Of a DNA stretch of 6,215 nt, positions 1 through 6,215 are shown in pieces. Position numbers and translations under genes: made by a program. Each line of letters starts with the position of its first letter. The stretch's first letter is position 1. The notes beneath the pieces were generated by a model. It had not been told where the DNA came from and searched no databases. It was given only the letters and a program-made list of their open reading frames with translations. Location: the NCBI GenBank assembly GCA_021802025.1, contig JAKABC010000099.1, positions 1 to 6,215 of the forward strand. Reading direction: 5' to 3'. The stretch is from Actinomycetes bacterium (lineage in GTDB: Bacteria; Actinomycetota; Acidimicrobiia; Acidimicrobiales; RAAP-2).

Positions 1-568
1 CGGCGAAGGGGTCGTAGTGGTTCAGCCCCACGAAGGTGACCTCGGGACCCGCCGCCGCCTGGAGCGTGGTGACGATGTAGGCGAGCTCGGTGCGCACCTC
101 GACCAGGTGGGCGCTGACACAGGGCGGGTCGACGACCCCGGCGCGCATGCAGCTCATCATGTTGTTAAAGCCCATGTCGATCGTCACGATCCCCGGCTCG
201 CTCCGGTGGGCCTCGAGGAAGGCCACGGCGCTCGCGAGCTGGGAGCCGCTCGACTGGTAGCACCGGTCGGCCCCCGAGATCATCGTGGCGGTGTTCTCAC
301 CGGGACAGCCCAGCTGGGTCAGGTCGAGGTGGACCCCCCGGGCCGCCTCGAAGGCGACGAGGTCGTTGGCGTAGCCCTGGTCGGTGCGCTGGCCGTTGGG
401 GGCGGCGAGGGTCGGCTGCCAGCCGAGGGACTCCGAGGCGCCCAGGGCGAGGTAGAAACCGGTGGTCGCCGGTGGGGTCGTGTCGGCGCCGGCCAGGCCG
501 GGCGCGGCGCCGAGCGCGACCGCGCCCACCAGGGCGAACGCCCCCACCACGGCCCACCGAACTCGCAC
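1..568 (-). CDS. Secreted SGNH/GDSL-type hydrolase, C-terminus beyond the window
   Basis: Reading leftwards from GTG at 568 gives 189 residues before the window edge. Residues 1-28 form a signal peptide: RVR charge, hydrophobic core 6-23, likely cleavage after AGA at 28, so the protein should act outside the membrane. The mature part shows SGNH-family blocks: LALGASES (39-47 region), with Ser45 as expected nucleophile; LGCPGENT (86-93), giving the block II glycine; and DMGFNN (131-136), where Asn135 is the block III asparagine. A GLNHYDPFA segment typical of these esterases closes the visible part. The block V Asp-x-x-His that completes the catalytic site lies outside the window. Cys88/Cys103 and Cys140/Cys150 could form disulfides. 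The canonical GDS is GAS here. The substrate (lipid or carbohydrate ester) cannot be told. GTG 568 was chosen because GAGGAG lies 5 nt upstream. The gene is divergent from the one at 738. Confidence 0.85.
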   Translation of the reverse strand, partial: MRVRWAVVGAFALVGAVALGAAPGLAGADTTPPATTGFYLALGASESLGWQPTLAAPNGQRTDQGYANDLVAFEAARGVHLDLTQLGCPGENTATMISGADRCYQSSGSQLASAVAFLEAHRSEPGIVTIDMGFNNMMSCMRAGVVDPPCVSAHLVEVRTELAYIVTTLQAAAGPEVTFVGLNHYDPFA

Positions 569-573
569 GAACA

Positions 574-579
574 CTCCTC
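574..579 (-). promoter_or_regulatory. Ribosome binding site of the SGNH hydrolase gene
   Basis: On the minus strand GAGGAG is followed by 5 nt and then GTG at 568. It decides the start: an in-frame GTG two codons upstream (574-572) overlaps this motif and is therefore unlikely to be used. Confidence 0.75.
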
Positions 580-722
580 GAAGTCCAAACGCCCCGAGCC
601 GTGACCCGAGGGTCCGGCGGGCCCGACTACCGTACGGCCCCGCCCTGAGATAGCCCGAAGAAGGGCCTAAGAACTTCGGTGGCTCGTGCGTGACGCTCCC
701 CCACTGTCGAGGGCGTCCTCGT

Positions 723-728
723 TAGTGT
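723..728 (+). promoter_or_regulatory. Candidate -10 element for a leaderless transcript (TAGTGT)
   Basis: The hexamer fits the actinobacterial TANNNT -10 pattern and ends 9 nt before the GTG at 738. Transcription would start at or within a few bases of the start codon, which agrees with the absence of a Shine-Dalgarno sequence. Its first three bases are also an in-frame TAG, so the coding region cannot begin further upstream. No clear -35 is visible. Confidence 0.4.
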
Positions 729-737
729 GACCGAGTA

Positions 738-1049
738 GTGAGACGGACGACCGCCCTGGTGGGCCTGGCCGTCGTCGCCGTGGGAATCGCGCTCATCACG
801 CGGACCCACGCGATCGACGCGTCGTGCTCGGCCCCCTCGAACCCGACCCTCGGGATCGGGGTCAGCACCAACTGCCAGCACATCTTGAACCTGTACTTCC
901 TCGGATTCGTCCTGGCGATCGGGGGAGCGGTCATCTTGCTGCTCGTCCTGGTCGCCATGGCCAAGAGCGACCGCGCCGCCCGCCGCGAGCGCGCCCGCCA
1001 GGCCCGCCAACGCCTGCGCGAGCGGCGCGCTCCCAGCGACCCGGCCTAG
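738..1049 (+). CDS. Small two-helix membrane protein of unknown function
   Basis: This 103-residue protein is not one I recognise. A hydrophobic helix at 6-21 follows an MRR start. A short loop carries Cys30 and Cys46. A second, stronger helix spans about 52-75, and an Arg-rich tail follows (77-98, many RxR and ARQ steps). By the positive-inside rule both ends face the cytoplasm and the cysteine loop faces outward, where a disulfide could form. The basic tail might contact phospholipid, nucleic acid or a protein partner; that is inference. The GTG start is forced: an in-frame TAG lies at 723 and no other start codon lies between. The S9 peptidase gene starts 13 bp after the stop, so the two are probably co-transcribed. 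Regular GC-ending codon use and clear membrane topology support a real gene. Confidence 0.75.
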   Translation: MRRTTALVGLAVVAVGIALITRTHAIDASCSAPSNPTLGIGVSTNCQHILNLYFLGFVLAIGGAVILLLVLVAMAKSDRAARRERARQARQRLRERRAPSDPA

Positions 1050-1062
1050 TCCGCCCGACGCG

Positions 1063-2979
1063 GTGTCGCGCGAGCGGGCCTACGGCACCTGGCCCTCGCC
1101 CCTCACGATCGACGACCTCGTCGCCGGGTCGACCTCCCGAGCGTGGCTCGGCGCCGATCGAGACGACCTCTACTGGGTCGAGTCCGACCCCGCGCGCGGT
1201 GGGCGCGGCTTCGTTCGCCACCTCGCCCCACGCGACGTGGAGCCCCGGTGGCTCTCGGAGCTCGCGGTGCGCTCGCGCGTGCACGACGTCGGGGCGCGCC
1301 CGCTGGCCGTGGGCCACGGGTGGGTCGTCGTCGTCGCGGACCTCGACCAGCGCCTCTACCGGCTCCGCGCGGACCGGGCGCCCGAGGCGCTCACCTCGAG
1401 CCCGCCCGCGCCGACCACGTGGCGCCACGGCGCCCCCGCCCTCGGTCCGGGTCCCACCGTCGCGGTGCTGCGCGAGGTCGAGGACCCCGGGGGCGTCCAC
1501 GACGAGATCGTCCTGATCGACCCCGAGCGCCGCCGCGAGACGACCGTCGCGACCGGCCACGACTTCTTCGACGGGCCGACCCTCTCGCCCGACGGCCGCC
1601 ACCTGGCCGTCGTCGCCTGGGACGACCCGGACCTGCCGTGGGACTCGTCGGTCCTCGTCGAGGTGGACCGGGCCGACGGGTCCCACCGGGTGATCCTGGG
1701 CGGGCCGGGGGAGTCGGTGACCCAGCCCCGCTACGGGCCCGACGGCACGCTCTACGCGATCTCGGACCGTTCGGGCTGGTGGAACGTGCTCGCGCGCGTC
1801 GACGGCGACTGGGTCGAGCTCGCCGCGCTCGAGGCGGAGTTCGCTCCCCCGCCCTGGCTCGCCGGGGCGACGAGCTACGTGGCGCGCGCCGACGGCTCGG
1901 TCCTGGCGAGCTGGACGCGCGGGGGGTTCGACCACCTCGGCGTCCTCACCCCCCGTGGCGTCGAGACCCTCGAGGGACCCTGGACCACGATCGAGGCGCT
2001 CGCTACCGACGGGCGCAGCGCCGTTCTATCCGGGGGGCCCCAACGCCGCGGCGAGGTCGTCGCCGTCGACCCGGGGCGACGGACCCCACCCCGGGTCCTC
2101 GTGGCGGGCCCGCCGGGTCTGGCGCCGGGCGACGTCGCCGTGCCCGAGGTGCTCTCGGTGGCGACGCCCGACGGGCCGGTCCACGCGTTCTACTACCCCC
2201 CGACCAACGCCGAGGTCGTCGGCCCGCCGGGCGAGGCGCCCCCGGCCCTGCTGCACGCCCACAGCGGCCCGACCCGGCGCGCGCCGGCCCAGTACGACCC
2301 GGAGATCCAGTTCTGGACGACCCGGGGCTACGCCTACCTCGACGTCAACTACGCCGGCAGCTCCGGGTTCGGTCGGGCGTACCGCGAGCGGTTGCGCGGG
2401 CGCTGGGGCGTGGTCGACGTCGAGGACTGCGCGGCGTGCGTCGCGTGGTGCGCCGCGCGCGGCCTGCTCGATCCGGCCCGCGTCGTCTCGATCGGCTCGA
2501 GCTCGAGCGGGGTCACGACCCTCGGCCTCGCCCGACGCGGCCTCGTGGCGGCGGCGGCGCTGCGCTACCCCGTGACCGACCTGGGCCAGCTCGCGCGCGC
2601 CCCGGCGCGCTTCGAGGCCCACTACCTCGAGGGCCTCGTGGGCCCGCTGCCCGAGGCCGCCGAGCTCTATCGCGAGCGCTCGGCCGTCGCCTTCGCCGAC
2701 GAGCTCACCACACCCCTCGCGATCTTCCACGGGACGAGGGACGAGGTCGTCCCCCTCGAGCAGTCGCTCGCCCTCGCGGCCGCGCTCGACGCGCGCGGGG
2801 TGCCCCACTGCCTCGTCGTCGTCGAGGGTGAGGGCCACGGCTTCCGGGACCCGGCCACCTGGCGGCGCGAAGCCGCGATCGAGGTCGCCTTCTTCACCCG
2901 GGTGCTCGGACTCGGCCCCTTCGACGAGGGCCTCGGGGTCGAGATCCGCCACGCCGGGGCGCTGGCGCCCCTTCGCTAG
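1063..2979 (+). CDS. S9 prolyl-oligopeptidase-family serine peptidase with an atypical nucleophile motif
   Basis: The 638-residue protein has the usual S9 layout and length: a beta-propeller (about 20-380, with repeats such as LSPDGRHLAVVAWD and ISDRSGWWN) and a C-terminal alpha/beta-hydrolase domain (about 385-615). The propeller normally limits access to small peptides or acyl-peptides. No signal peptide is seen, so it should be cytoplasmic. Family landmarks are HSGPT (usually HGGPT), DVNYAGSSGFGR, RGRWGVVDVEDC, HGTRDEVVP with Asp560, and GEGHGF with His592. Alignment by eye to the family's GGSAGGYTTL places the nucleophile at Ser480 in IGSSSSGVTTL, so the second elbow glycine is Ser482. 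Activity is likely but not certain. The GTG start has no evident Shine-Dalgarno sequence, but the N-terminal YGTWPSPLT matches family N-termini. It follows the small membrane protein by 13 bp. It overlaps the convergent downstream gene by 4 bp. It contains no lysine. Confidence 0.92.
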   Translation: MSRERAYGTWPSPLTIDDLVAGSTSRAWLGADRDDLYWVESDPARGGRGFVRHLAPRDVEPRWLSELAVRSRVHDVGARPLAVGHGWVVVVADLDQRLYRLRADRAPEALTSSPPAPTTWRHGAPALGPGPTVAVLREVEDPGGVHDEIVLIDPERRRETTVATGHDFFDGPTLSPDGRHLAVVAWDDPDLPWDSSVLVEVDRADGSHRVILGGPGESVTQPRYGPDGTLYAISDRSGWWNVLARVDGDWVELAALEAEFAPPPWLAGATSYVARADGSVLASWTRGGFDHLGVLTPRGVETLEGPWTTIEALATDGRSAVLSGGPQRRGEVVAVDPGRRTPPRVLVAGPPGLAPGDVAVPEVLSVATPDGPVHAFYYPPTNAEVVGPPGEAPPALLHAHSGPTRRAPAQYDPEIQFWTTRGYAYLDVNYAGSSGFGRAYRERLRGRWGVVDVEDCAACVAWCAARGLLDPARVVSIGSSSSGVTTLGLARRGLVAAAALRYPVTDLGQLARAPARFEAHYLEGLVGPLPEAAELYRERSAVAFADELTTPLAIFHGTRDEVVPLEQSLALAAALDARGVPHCLVVVEGEGHGFRDPATWRREAAIEVAFFTRVLGLGPFDEGLGVEIRHAGALAPLR

Positions 2980-3698
2980 GCGAGGTGCGAACGTAAGAAC
3001 GCGTCGATGCGGGCCCAGGCGTCACGTGACGCCTCGGGGTCGGGGCCGACCCCGCCCACGCGCAACAGCGGCCGCAGCCACGCCGGGCCGGCCATGGCGT
3101 CGTTCAAGAAGGAGTGGCCGGCCGAGGGGTACTCGGTGACGTCGTGGTCGATCCCGGCGCGCTCGAGGGCGGCCTCGAGACGCGCGGCGGCGCCGCGCAG
3201 CGAGCGGTCCCGGCCGCCGTAGGCGGCGACGATCGGGCAGGCCCCTTCGAGTGCGGCGTCGAGGTCCTTGGGCAACTGGCCGTAGTTGACGGAGGCGACG
3301 TCGAAGCCCCGCGGGGCCGCCAAGAGCGCGAAGGCGCCGCCCATGCAGAACCCGAGCACCCCGACGCGCCCCGTGGACCACGGCGCGCCGGCCAGCCAGC
3401 GACGGCCCGCCTCGACGTCGGCGAAGGGGCGTCCGGTCCCGCTCGCCACCGCGCGGAACATCGTCGCGAGGCAGCGCCGGGCCCCGCCGTCGGAGTAGAG
3501 GTCGAGCGCGAGGGTCGCGTAGCCGAGCGCGCTCAGGCGTCGCGCCTGACGGGTCATGACCTCGTCGAGGCCGAAGACCTCGTGGATCATCACGACCCCG
3601 GGCCAGGGTCCCTCGCCCTCGGGGAGGGCGAGCCGTGCGCGCAGGACCCGCGAGCCGCCGAGCGCCCGGGCCCCGTCAGTGAGGTCGACCTCCTCCAC
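2976..3698 (-). CDS. Dienelactone hydrolase family protein
   Basis: The 240-residue protein has the normal size for this single-domain alpha/beta-hydrolase family, whose characterised members open the lactone ring of dienelactone in chloroaromatic breakdown. Many relatives have unknown esterase substrates. The Cys-Asp-His triad is complete: Cys118 in GFCMGG, Asp164 in YGGRD and His195 in SAGHSFLND. The IHEVFGL segment supplies Glu40, the residue that in the archetype contacts the nucleophile. No signal peptide is present, so it is cytoplasmic. Catechol-pathway genes are not in the window, so a role in aromatic degradation is not supported; a general carboxyl-esterase is the safer reading. The GTG start is preceded in frame by a TAG within a candidate -10 element, and no Shine-Dalgarno sequence is seen. 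It is divergent from the GNAT operon and convergent with the S9 peptidase gene, sharing CTAG at the stops. Confidence 0.92.
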   Translation of the reverse strand: MEEVDLTDGARALGGSRVLRARLALPEGEGPWPGVVMIHEVFGLDEVMTRQARRLSALGYATLALDLYSDGGARRCLATMFRAVASGTGRPFADVEAGRRWLAGAPWSTGRVGVLGFCMGGAFALLAAPRGFDVASVNYGQLPKDLDAALEGACPIVAAYGGRDRSLRGAAARLEAALERAGIDHDVTEYPSAGHSFLNDAMAGPAWLRPLLRVGGVGPDPEASRDAWARIDAFLRSHLA

Positions 3699-3704
3699 GT
3701 CGAC

Positions 3705-3710
3705 ACGCTA
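3705..3710 (-). promoter_or_regulatory. Candidate -10 element for leaderless dienelactone hydrolase mRNA (TAGCGT)
   Basis: On the minus strand TAGCGT is followed by 6 nt (GTCGAC) and then the GTG at 698 within the 3690s block (3698-3696). The hexamer fits TANNNT and the spacing puts the transcript start at or next to the start codon. Its TAG is an in-frame stop, so the gene cannot start further upstream. No convincing -35 is visible. Confidence 0.4.
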
Positions 3711-3717
3711 GGTGACC

Positions 3718-3728
3718 GGGCCGGGCCC
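3718..3728. repeat. Short inverted repeat in the divergent DLH/GNAT spacer
   Basis: GGGCC-G-GGCCC is a perfect 5-bp-arm inverted repeat centred at 3723, just upstream of the leftward -10 candidate. It is flanked further out by CTAGG (3709-3713) and CCTAG (3735-3739). The 94-bp spacer (3699-3792) must serve both divergent units. An operator role is possible, but such short GC palindromes are common in DNA of this composition. Confidence 0.2.
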
Positions 3729-3781
3729 TTCGCCCCTAGGCCGCGGTCCGGCGCGGGCGCTGTGATGCTAGAGAGGGTCGA

Positions 3782-3787
3782 GGGAGG
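3782..3787 (+). promoter_or_regulatory. Ribosome binding site of the GNAT gene, supporting a CTG start
   Basis: GGGAGG lies 5 nt before CTG at 3793. In-frame stops at 3763 and 3769 exclude an earlier start, and no in-frame ATG, GTG or TTG occurs until GTG 3859. This site is the main sequence evidence that translation begins at the CTG. Confidence 0.65.
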
Positions 3788-3792
3788 TCCCA

Positions 3793-4406
3793 CTGAGCAC
3801 GCACCCGAACCGCTCCGACTCAACGGGCCCGGCCCACTACCCCCACGAGCTCGAGGGCGTGATCGCCACCCGCGACGGCCGCACCCTCGTAGTGCGCCCG
3901 ATCCGCCCGAGCGACGCCGCGGGCCTGGTGGCCTTCCACCAGCGCCTGTCGGCCGACTCGATCTACCGTCGCTACTTCTCCCTGCACAGCGAGCTCAGCC
4001 CCGCTGAGGTCGCCCACCTCACCACGGTGGACTACCGCGAGCGCCTGGCCCTCGTCGTCCTCGAGGGCGACGCGCTCGTGGCGGTCGGCCGCTTCGACCG
4101 CTACCCCGATTCCTCCACGGCCGAGGTGGCCTTCGTCGTGCTCGACACCCACCAGCACCAGGGCCTCGGCCTCGCCCTGCTCGAGCGACTGGCCGACGCG
4201 GCGTGGGCCCGGGGCATCGAGGCGTTCTCGGCCTCGACGTTGGCGACGAACCGGGACATGCTGGCCGTCTTCTACGACTCGGGGTTCGACGTCGAGATCG
4301 TCCACGACGCCGAGGAGATCGAGGTGCGCTTCGCCATCGAGCCGACGGCCACGGTACGGGCGCGACGGGCCGAGCGGCGCGACCGCTCCGGCGAGCCGGG
4401 ATCGGC

Positions 4407-4410
<4 letters not shown>
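3793..4410 (+). CDS. GNAT-family N-acetyltransferase (Pat-like), probable CTG start
   Basis: From CTG 3793 the product has 205 residues. A segment around 16-40 (AHYPHELEG, then RDGRTLVVRPIRPSD) matches the N-terminal edge of Pat-like protein acetyltransferases. The acetyl-CoA pyrophosphate loop Q-x-x-G-x-G is QHQGLG at 121-126, and NRDMLAVFYDSGF is the usual late GNAT helix. Glu111 in AEVAFVV is a plausible general base by analogy with mycobacterial Pat. Only about 25 residues precede the GNAT core, so there is no cyclic-nucleotide-binding or CoA-ligase domain as in larger Pat proteins. The tail (about 185-205) is Arg-rich. A start at GTG 3859 would cut off the conserved YPHELEG segment. The stop overlaps the deacetylase start in GTGA. 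The expected role is acetylation of protein lysines, possibly on metabolic enzymes; the substrate is unknown, and small-molecule acetylation is not excluded. It contains no lysine. Confidence 0.88.
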
Positions 4411-5443
<1,033 letters not shown>

Positions 5444-5447
<4 letters not shown>

Positions 5448-5845
5448 CCCGATCAATCGCCGTCGGCTTCGACGGCTCGCCCAGCGCGACGCGCGCTCTG
5501 CGCGTCGCGCTCGCCCTGGCCCGCGACGCGGGGGCGACGACGTGGGTCCTGCACGCCCGGGGGATGCTCGAAGAGCGCACCGCGGAGCCGGCGATCCCTC
5601 CGGTCGTGTCGGAGACGGTGACCGAACTTGGCCTCGACCCCGAGCGCGTGCGCTGGCGGGTCGAGAACGGCGACCCGTGCTCGGTGCTGCTGCGCAGCGT
5701 CGCTCCACCGGTCGAGGCCGAGATCCTCGTCGTCGGTCGGCGCGGACACGGCCACCCCGAGGGGCTCCTTGTGGGCTCGACCAGCCTCCAGCTCGTCGAG
5801 CACGCGCGCGTGCCGGTCGTCGTCGTCCCCCCGCTCGATGAGTAG
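5444..5845 (+). CDS. Universal stress protein (UspA family), ATP-binding type
   Basis: This 133-residue single-domain Usp is slightly shorter than the usual 140-150. It begins with beta-strand SIAVGFDGS, where Asp10 sits at the nucleotide site, followed by helix PSATRALRVALALARD. The ATP-binding signature G-2x-G-9x-G-S/T is complete: Gly98, Gly101, Gly111 and Ser112 in the segment ending LLVGST. A final strand VPVVVVP completes the fold. ATP-binding Usps usually dimerise and act as nucleotide-dependent stress or energy-state regulators in the cytoplasm. It overlaps the deacetylase stop in GTGA and has its own GAGGAGG, so it belongs to the acetylation operon. It contains no lysine, so it cannot be an internal lysine-acetylation substrate of the neighbouring GNAT, unlike the Pat-acetylated Usp known in mycobacteria. 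The identity is firm; its specific role is unknown. Confidence 0.93.
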
Positions 5846-5852
5846 GCGTTGC

Positions 5853-5858
5853 TACGCT
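5853..5858 (+). promoter_or_regulatory. Candidate -10 element for a leaderless DUF4232-like gene (TACGCT)
   Basis: TACGCT fits TANNNT and ends 7 nt before ATG 5866. No Shine-Dalgarno sequence is present in the 20-bp gap after the Usp gene, so an own leaderless transcript is plausible. Read-through from the operon upstream is equally possible. Confidence 0.35.
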
Positions 5859-5865
5859 TGCCCGG

Positions 5866-6215
5866 ATGTCTCCGGCGACTCGGGTGGGTAGGCGCCGCGG
5901 TGCCCCCCGGGTCGCGAGCGTGTCACTGGTGCTGGCCACCCTCGCCGTCCCCCTGATCGGGTCGGTCCCGGCCGCGGCCCAGACCCCGCCCCCGGCCTGC
6001 TCCTCGAGCCACCTGTCGAGCTTCGACTACGCCCAGGTCAAGCGCACGACCAAGTACGTGACCGTCGTCTACGTCAACACCTCGCCCATGGTGTGCGTGC
6101 TGCGCGGCTACCCCGACGTCGTGATGTTCGGCCCGCGCGGGCCGATCCACTCGACCCAGCGCGACGTCTTCCCCGCCTCGAATAAGACCGTGGTCCTGCC
6201 GCCCAACGGCGAGGC
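5866..6215 (+). CDS. Secreted DUF4232-like protein, C-terminus beyond the window
   Basis: The visible 116 residues start with a signal peptide: basic VGRRRGAPR (7-15), hydrophobic core about 16-34 and a likely cleavage after PAAA at 38. The twin arginines lack the rest of a Tat motif, so Sec export is more likely. A Pro-rich linker leads to Cys45, followed by the segment YVTVVYVNTSPMVCVLRGYP (64-83) with Cys77. The paired cysteines and the C-x-L-x-G-Y-P motif are the hallmark of actinobacterial DUF4232 proteins, which are exported or surface proteins of unknown function. All three lysines seen here (59, 63 and one near 107) make it the most lysine-rich product of the window. ATG is the only start available after the in-frame TGA at 5839. 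It lies 20 bp after the Usp gene on the same strand. Confidence 0.82.
   Translation, partial: MSPATRVGRRRGAPRVASVSLVLATLAVPLIGSVPAAAQTPPPACSSSHLSSFDYAQVKRTTKYVTVVYVNTSPMVCVLRGYPDVVMFGPRGPIHSTQRDVFPASNKTVVLPPNGE

Larger units (their letters stand above)
569..737. other. Divergent intergenic spacer with possible promoters and an imperfect hairpin
   Basis: This 169-bp spacer between divergent genes must hold both of their promoters. For the leftward gene the best -10-like hexamer is TACGGT on the minus strand (634-629), which would give a leader of roughly 55 nt. I see no convincing -35. That hexamer lies in the loop of an imperfect inverted repeat, GGCGGGCC (616-623) against GGCCCCGCC (636-644), with one bulged C. 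The repeat could be an operator or chance pairing in GC-rich DNA. No ORF or RNA gene is apparent here. Confidence 0.35.

Noticed and set aside
17..604. Open frame of 195 codons on the plus strand opposite the SGNH hydrolase
   Set aside because: It has no family features. The opposite strand encodes a signal peptide and SGNH blocks.
651..669. Possible terminator or hairpin (TAGCCC ... GGGCCTA)
   Set aside because: The arms are short with a bulge and there is no T-run on either strand. It lies in a divergent spacer where no terminator is expected.
931..1935. Open frame of 334 codons on the minus strand opposite the S9 peptidase
   Set aside because: The composition is typical of antisense shadows (V, R, G, D rich, no motif), and the opposite strand has a convincing gene.
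1143..2831. Long open frame of 562 codons on the plus strand inside the S9 peptidase gene
   Set aside because: Its product is a run of Arg, Pro, Gly and Ala with no recognisable domain. It is a frame-shifted shadow of the S9 gene, as expected in GC-rich DNA with few stops.
3114..4007. Open frame of 297 codons on the plus strand across the leftward hydrolase and into the GNAT gene
   Set aside because: It spans two well-supported genes in the wrong frame and shows no domain. An ATG at 3764 in this frame was also considered for the GNAT but is not in the GNAT frame.
4203..4406. Upstream extension of the deacetylase reading frame
   Set aside because: The extension lies inside the GNAT gene and reads as low-complexity Arg/Gly sequence. 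Family similarity and the GTGA overlap both put the start at 4407.

Overview
The window is a stretch of very GC-rich (roughly three-quarters G+C by eye), densely packed bacterial chromosome. Most gene starts are non-ATG and codons end strongly in G or C. Together with a DUF4232-type secreted protein, a two-domain S9 peptidase and a Pat-like GNAT, this points to an actinobacterium. An acidimicrobial-type lineage is my guess, but the sequence alone does not settle it. No RNA genes, mobile elements or CRISPR arrays were seen. The annotation covers eight genes, two of them cut by the window edges.

Left part (1-2979): a secreted SGNH/GDSL-type hydrolase is read leftwards and runs off the left edge. 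It is separated by a 169-bp divergent spacer from a rightward pair: a small two-helix membrane protein of unknown function, then, 13 bp later, an S9 prolyl-oligopeptidase-family serine peptidase. The peptidase has an unusual serine-rich nucleophile elbow.

Middle (2976-3698): a dienelactone-hydrolase-family protein is read leftwards. It meets the peptidase gene tail to tail, and both stop codons lie in one 4-bp CTAG palindrome. A 94-bp divergent spacer follows.

Right part (3793-6215): a tight rightward operon encodes a GNAT acetyltransferase, an HDAC/AcuC-type deacetylase and an ATP-binding-type universal stress protein. Each successive pair overlaps by the same 4 bp (GTGA). The set resembles a protein-acetylation writer/eraser module like Bacillus acuA-acuC, with a Usp in the place of the CBS-domain protein AcuB. 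The GNAT gene appears to start at a CTG codon behind a good Shine-Dalgarno sequence. A secreted DUF4232-like protein begins 20 bp downstream and runs off the right edge.

Two properties cut across the window. Lysine is almost absent from the encoded proteins: I count five in about 1,970 residues, and none in the GNAT, deacetylase, Usp or S9 peptidase. Three genes have a TANNNT -10-like hexamer 6-9 nt before the start codon and no Shine-Dalgarno sequence, which suggests leaderless transcripts.
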